A stretch of 8,920 bases of DNA from an uncultured Clostridia bacterium (GTDB lineage Bacteria > Bacillota > Clostridia > Oscillospirales > Acutalibacteraceae). Position 1 is the stretch's first letter, and each line of letters begins with the position of its first letter. Shown in pieces: positions 5,664-8,920 of this stretch. The stretch lies in the NCBI GenBank assembly GCA_946004305.1, contig CAMFZJ010000054.1, forward strand, positions 1-8,920, written 5' to 3'. Made by a program: the position numbers and the translations under genes. The notes under the pieces are model-generated. The model did not search any database and was not told where the DNA came from. It saw nothing but the letters and a program-made list of their open reading frames with translations.

Positions 5664-5693
5664 TTCATAATATGTGTTGGTGATATTATGAAT
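5663..5693 (+). repeat. 11-bp perfect inverted repeat spanning the sodC start codon
   Basis: ATTCATAATAT (5663-5673) and ATATTATGAAT (5683-5693) are exact reverse complements separated by GTGTTGGTG (5674-5682). The ATG start codon (5688-5690) lies in the right arm and the GGTG ribosome site in the spacer. It could be an operator for a dimeric repressor overlapping the transcription start, or an mRNA hairpin that hides the start codon. The sequence does not match a PerR or Fur box that I can recognise with confidence. Confidence 0.6.
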
Positions 5694-6170
5694 TATACTT
5701 ACGACCCCGAACAGGTAGCCAGAATTATAACCTACTACAACCCATCTGCCTATGCTATGATAACAGGAGGAATTAACCATTCTGATATTTACGGTGAAAC
5801 AAATTTTTATAATATACAAAACGGTGTATTGGTTGTGACTATGCTTGAAAATCTGCCGAGAAACCCTCAGGGCTTTTATGGTTTTCATCTCCACAACGGC
5901 GACAGTTGTACCGGTAATGCACAGGATAATTTTGCTAATTCCGGAACTCATTACAATCCCGAGGGCAACCCACACCCAATTCACGCAGGAGATTTTCCTC
6001 CCATTATTTCCAGAAACGGAAGCGCATTTTTAGCCTTTGTTACAGACAGTTTTACCATTCCTGAAATTATCGGAAAGACCGTTATTATTCACAGTATGCC
6101 TGATGACTTTTCAACTGACCCGGCAGGAAATTCAGGTGAAAAAATAGCCTGTGGTGTTATAAGAGTATAA
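5688..6170 (+). CDS. Cu/Zn superoxide dismutase-like protein without signal peptide
   Basis: Belongs to the SodC family, whose members convert superoxide to oxygen and hydrogen peroxide. The metal ligands can be aligned: His67 and His69 (GFHLH), bridging His88 (GTHYNP), zinc ligands His96, His99 and Asp102 (HPIHAGDFP), and copper ligand His135 (VIIHSMPDD). Cys74, five residues after the HxH pair as in bacterial SodC, and Cys155 (IACGVI) would form the usual disulfide. Lys152 sits where the substrate-guiding arginine is normally found. Histidines 96 and 99 are only three apart, so the zinc loop is about five residues shorter than in E. coli SodC. Most bacterial SodC are exported, but residues 1-30 show no signal peptide. 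The only usable start is ATG 5688 (GGTGAT just upstream, tight spacing). It lies after the rpmB terminator and convergent with the SDR gene. Activity is inferred, not certain. Confidence 0.88.
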   Translation: MNYTYDPEQVARIITYYNPSAYAMITGGINHSDIYGETNFYNIQNGVLVVTMLENLPRNPQGFYGFHLHNGDSCTGNAQDNFANSGTHYNPEGNPHPIHAGDFPPIISRNGSAFLAFVTDSFTIPEIIGKTVIIHSMPDDFSTDPAGNSGEKIACGVIRV

Positions 6171-6926
6171 CTAGCTTTGCCGTTTGCTCTGAACATTATA
6201 AGATATTCTTGTAAGCAATTTTTCCCCGGCAAAATGCTGGATAAATTTGGTGAATTTCATAAGCTTGCCGGGAGTGATTACCATTTTGCCCTTTAATGTT
6301 TTGTCTACTGCATATTTTGCAACATACTCACTATCAAGACCTTTTACAGCAAAGCGAACCTGAGCAACCTTATTAAACTCTGTTTTTACAGGGCCGGGGC
6401 AAAGTACGGAAATACCTACATTGATTTTGTCACGTCTAAGCTCCTCATGGATTGCTTCTGTAAGTCTGACAACATAGTTTTTTGAAGCGTAGTAGCTGCT
6501 GAATGTAGGCCCCGGTAAAAAGCCTGCGGCAGAGCCAATATTCAGAATATATCCCCTATTGCGCTTAGCCATATCCTTTAGGTACAGCTTTGTGAGAATA
6601 TGCAGGGATTTGATATTTGTATTAATAAGCTCCAGCTCCCGTTCTAAGGGTACATCTAAAAACTTGCCGTAAGAACCGAAGCCGGCATTGTTTACAAGGA
6701 AGTCTACATTTTCATTCTTAGTTTCCTCATAAAGCTTAAAACAGTTTTCTTCAACTGATAAGTCCAAAGGTATAACCTTTACGTTAACATTTTTTATTTC
6801 ATTTTTAAGTTCATACAGCCTGTCCTCCCGACGGGCTGTTAGTATTAAATCGTAGTTTTTCGAGGCAAGATATTTTGCAATATCCTTTCCTATTCCGCTG
6901 CTTGCGCCTGTTACTAAAGCTGTCAT
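6171..6926 (-). CDS. short-chain dehydrogenase/reductase (classical SDR, DltE/YqjQ-like)
   Basis: NAD(P)-dependent oxidoreductase with a Rossmann fold; the substrate cannot be predicted. The cofactor motif TGASSGIG is at 6-13, NNAG at 79-82, the catalytic serine in NIGSAAG (Ser132), and YxxxK at Tyr145-Lys149 (SSYYASK). PGPVKTEF (177-184) follows, as usual in classical SDRs. Arg32/Arg33 in LTARRED after the second strand suggest NADPH preference. The length of 251 is normal, with a basic C-terminus (ISYNVQSKRQS). The ATG at 6926 has AAAGGAT 7 bases upstream, overlapping the stop of the preceding methyltransferase gene by two bases, so the two are probably co-translated. The TAG stop (6173-6171) abuts the TAA of the convergent sodC-like gene with no base between and no terminator in sight. 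Confidence 0.93.
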   Translation of the reverse strand: MTALVTGASSGIGKDIAKYLASKNYDLILTARREDRLYELKNEIKNVNVKVIPLDLSVEENCFKLYEETKNENVDFLVNNAGFGSYGKFLDVPLERELELINTNIKSLHILTKLYLKDMAKRNRGYILNIGSAAGFLPGPTFSSYYASKNYVVRLTEAIHEELRRDKINVGISVLCPGPVKTEFNKVAQVRFAVKGLDSEYVAKYAVDKTLKGKMVITPGKLMKFTKFIQHFAGEKLLTRISYNVQSKRQS

Positions 6927-6938
6927 ATTATCAATCCT

Positions 6939-7562
6939 TTAGGGTTTTTGTGCTGTAGCTGTAAGCCATGAGTTTTCTTTTACTGTATCTGTTTTAATAT
7001 TAACATATCCGGCAGATATTAAAATTTGGATTATTTCCTGTTCTGTAACAGATTTTATGTTTATCAGGCTTTCAACCTGCTGCCACTTTTCAGGGTTTTC
7101 CTCTGTTCTGCACATTTCAAAAACCATCAAAACTGTACCCTGAGGCTTTAAAACTCTATTTATTTCCTTTAAATCATTTAGCTTATCCGGCCAGAAATAA
7201 TAGGTTTCTACTGCTGTTACAATATCGAAAGTATTATCTTCAAAGGGTAAATCAGAAACGCTTGCCTGACTTATTTCAACTGTGCCTTTTTTAATAAACT
7301 TTTTATTGTACTTTTTTGATTTTTCAACAGCAAGGTCTGAATAGTCTATTCCGTAAGCTTTCGAAACCATTGAGCTTATACGGTTGACAGTTCTTCCTCC
7401 TCCACAGCCAATATCCAGGGCTATGTCTGACTTTTTAAAGTCATAGTGGGACAGTCCCCAGCCGGTAACATTGTAATGGTTTTTATTCATATTTCTTATC
7501 ATCATTTTGCCCCAAAAGCCCTTGGGCTTTCGTGCATTCAAAACCAGTTTATAATACTTCAT
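6939..7562 (-). CDS. class I SAM-dependent methyltransferase (Methyltransf_11 type)
   Basis: Transfers a methyl group from S-adenosylmethionine to an unidentified acceptor, probably a small molecule. Motif I is ALDIGCGGGRT (48-58); the acidic residue after strand 2 is Asp73 in GIDYSD; motif II/III is visible as SDLPFEDNTFDIVTAVE (103-119), followed by INRVLKPQGTVLMVFE (134-149). The N-terminal 45 residues (FWGKMMIRNMNKNHYNVTGWGLSHYDF) resemble those of small UbiE-like methyltransferases common in Clostridia. The start at 7562 overlaps the end of the rlmCD gene by 14 bp and is preceded by AGGAGT at 4 bases. The gene is followed 12 bp later by the SDR gene. The pair has no recognised pathway, so I give no gene symbol. 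Confidence 0.9.
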   Translation of the reverse strand: MKYYKLVLNARKPKGFWGKMMIRNMNKNHYNVTGWGLSHYDFKKSDIALDIGCGGGRTVNRISSMVSKAYGIDYSDLAVEKSKKYNKKFIKKGTVEISQASVSDLPFEDNTFDIVTAVETYYFWPDKLNDLKEINRVLKPQGTVLMVFEMCRTEENPEKWQQVESLINIKSVTEQEIIQILISAGYVNIKTDTVKENSWLTATAQKP

Positions 7563-8920
7563 ATTTACTCCTGACTATTAAGGCAATGTTTTCTATATGG
7601 GCGGTACGGCTGAACAAATCTACAGGTGTTATTTCTTTTACGGAATAATCCTTTTCTGCAAAAAGCTTTAAATCTCTTGCAAGGGTTTCCGGATCACAGG
7701 ATACATACACTACCCTATCCGGTGACATTTCCACTATTGTATCAATAAGGGAGCTGTCACAGCCTTTTCGTGGCGGGTCTATAATTATTACATCGGGTTT
7801 TATGCCCTCACTTTGCAGTTGTTTTGCAGCCTTTGAAGCGTCACCGCATATAAAACGTACATTATCTATATTATTTATTCTTGCGTTTTCCTCTGCGTCC
7901 TTAATTGCGTCATCGACAATTTCAACTCCTATAAGGCTTTTGCATTTGTCAGCCATGGTAAGTCCGATTGTACCTGTTCCGCAATATAAATCCAAAAGCA
8001 CCTCATCACCTTTTAAATCAGCATAGTTTTTTGCAATAGTGTAAAGCTTTTCTGCCTGACTGCGGTTTACCTGATAAAAGGACAATGGGGAAATTTTAAA
8101 CTCAAGTCCGCACAAAATATCCGTAATATAATCTTTGCCATAGGCTGTGCGATTTTTTGCTCCTAAAATCACATTTGTATTTTCTCTGTTGGAATTAAAA
8201 ATTACACTTTCCAAGTTCGGCAAAGCCTTACGAAGCTCTTTTACCAGCACGTCCTCCTGCTTTAAGCCCTTGCCGTTTACAACATAGCAAACCATAAGCC
8301 GGTCAGTTTTTTCTCCGTAACGAATATAAAGATGTCTTAACTTACCCTTGCCTGTTCTTTCATCATAGGCACTTTGATTTGTGGTTTCCATAAAGGCTTT
8401 GGTAATATCCATAACCTTTTTGAATAATTCAGGCTGTAAAAGGCAGTCCTCACAGCTTACAATTCTATGAGTATGATTTGCATAAAAACCAAGCTCTACT
8501 CCGTTTTTTGTGTTCTGAACAGGAAGCTGAGCTTTGTTTCTATAGCGGTTAATATTATCATTAGCTACAACAGGATTTATTTTTAAATCTGTAAATCCGC
8601 CGATACGCTGAATTGCATCTTTAACTCTATTGTGTTTTATTTCTAATTCAGAATTATAACTTATATGACGATAGACGCATCCTCCGCATTTTGAAAAGCA
8701 GGGACAATCCCAGTCTATTCTATCCTTTGACGGTGACAAAATCTCCTCAATTTTGCCGTAGGCATAGGTTTTTTTGGTTTTTAATATTCTCACCAAAAGT
8801 TCATCACCGGGAGCTGAAAGTGGTACAAATATTACTATTCCATCATCGGTTTTGCCTACTCCGCTGCCCTGTGCTGTCATTGAAGTTATGTTCAGTTTGA
8901 TTATATCGTTCTTTTTAAGC
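7549..8920 (-). CDS. rlmCD: 23S rRNA m5U methyltransferase, RlmD/RlmCD (RumA/TrmA family), 5' end beyond window
   Basis: SAM-dependent methylation of C5 of uridines in 23S rRNA; in Firmicutes the single RlmCD enzyme modifies U747 and U1939 (E. coli numbering). The reading frame stays open past the ATG at 8880 to the window edge and encodes LKKNDIIKLNITS, the expected first strand of the N-terminal TRAM domain, so that ATG is internal. Counting from it: TRAM to about 50; iron-sulfur cysteines Cys59, Cys65, Cys68 (DCPCFSKCGGC) and Cys146 (EDCLLQ); SAM site LLDLYCGTGTIGL (295-307); IIDPPRKG (366-373); nucleophile Cys395 in VYVSCDPETLARDL (391-404); general base Glu430 (HIENIALI). The stop overlaps the methyltransferase start by 14 bp. 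The paralogues TrmFO (no relation) and TrmA lack this exact combination. At least 456 residues are present, so only a few are missing. Confidence 0.95.
   Translation of the reverse strand, partial: LKKNDIIKLNITSMTAQGSGVGKTDDGIVIFVPLSAPGDELLVRILKTKKTYAYGKIEEILSPSKDRIDWDCPCFSKCGGCVYRHISYNSELEIKHNRVKDAIQRIGGFTDLKINPVVANDNINRYRNKAQLPVQNTKNGVELGFYANHTHRIVSCEDCLLQPELFKKVMDITKAFMETTNQSAYDERTGKGKLRHLYIRYGEKTDRLMVCYVVNGKGLKQEDVLVKELRKALPNLESVIFNSNRENTNVILGAKNRTAYGKDYITDILCGLEFKISPLSFYQVNRSQAEKLYTIAKNYADLKGDEVLLDLYCGTGTIGLTMADKCKSLIGVEIVDDAIKDAEENARINNIDNVRFICGDASKAAKQLQSEGIKPDVIIIDPPRKGCDSSLIDTIVEMSPDRVVYVSCDPETLARDLKLFAEKDYSVKEITPVDLFSRTAHIENIALIVRSKYEVL

Noticed and set aside
5646..5984. Minus-strand open frame opposite the sodC-like gene (112 codons)
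   Set aside because: Antisense shadow of a gene with clear metal-binding motifs; no ribosome site or recognisable domain.
1..8920. CRISPR array, tRNA/rRNA, insertion sequence, prophage, or defence/toxin-antitoxin genes
   Set aside because: No direct repeat series, no tRNA-like cloverleaf, no transposase or integrase motif and no defence-type domain was seen on either strand; codon use looks uniform throughout.

Overview
This is an AT-rich stretch of bacterial chromosome carrying compact housekeeping genes. Gene content and order point to a spore-forming or spore-lineage anaerobic Firmicute of the class Clostridia, probably a Ruminococcaceae/Oscillospiraceae-like gut organism. The evidence is scpA-scpB followed by a DUF2953 (YtfI-like) gene and ytfJ/gerW, a DacF/DacB-type D-Ala-D-Ala carboxypeptidase, a Cys4 bL28, AGGAGG-type ribosome binding sites and uniform codon use. 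The species cannot be fixed from this sequence alone. Bases 6-39 are not genomic. They are the Illumina Nextera read-2 transposase adapter, ending in the Tn5 mosaic end, with five preceding bases that look like the tail of an i7 index. The window therefore starts at an untrimmed contig edge.

Layout. (1) Positions 73-5164, minus strand: a tight seven-gene run read from right to left, M50 site-2-type protease > scpA > scpB > DUF2953 membrane protein > ytfJ/gerW-like > dacF/dacB-like carboxypeptidase > rluB. Spacings are 4-bp ATGA overlaps or short gaps, and each start has a plausible Shine-Dalgarno. A good sigma-A promoter (TATAAT at 5254-5249) stands in front of it. The run joins chromosome condensation (ScpA/ScpB with SMC), envelope/spore functions (M50, DUF2953, YtfJ, carboxypeptidase) and ribosome maturation (RluB). 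(2) Positions 5165-5381: divergent intergenic region with back-to-back sigma-A promoters. (3) Positions 5382-5567, plus strand: rpmB (bL28), followed by a textbook intrinsic terminator. (4) Positions 5688-6170, plus strand: a short Cu/Zn superoxide dismutase-like gene with no signal peptide. Its start codon lies inside an 11-bp perfect inverted repeat. (5) Positions 6171-8920, minus strand: rlmCD-type 23S rRNA m5U methyltransferase (5' end cut by the window edge) > class I SAM methyltransferase > short-chain dehydrogenase. The SDR stop codon directly abuts the sodC stop codon with no base between.

I do not see a CRISPR array, insertion sequence, prophage, tRNA, rRNA or an undescribed multi-gene system. 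The most interesting points are the cytosolic-looking SodC with its start-site dyad, the zero-gap convergent junction, the lysine/homopolymer tract in the DUF2953 gene and the adapter contamination.
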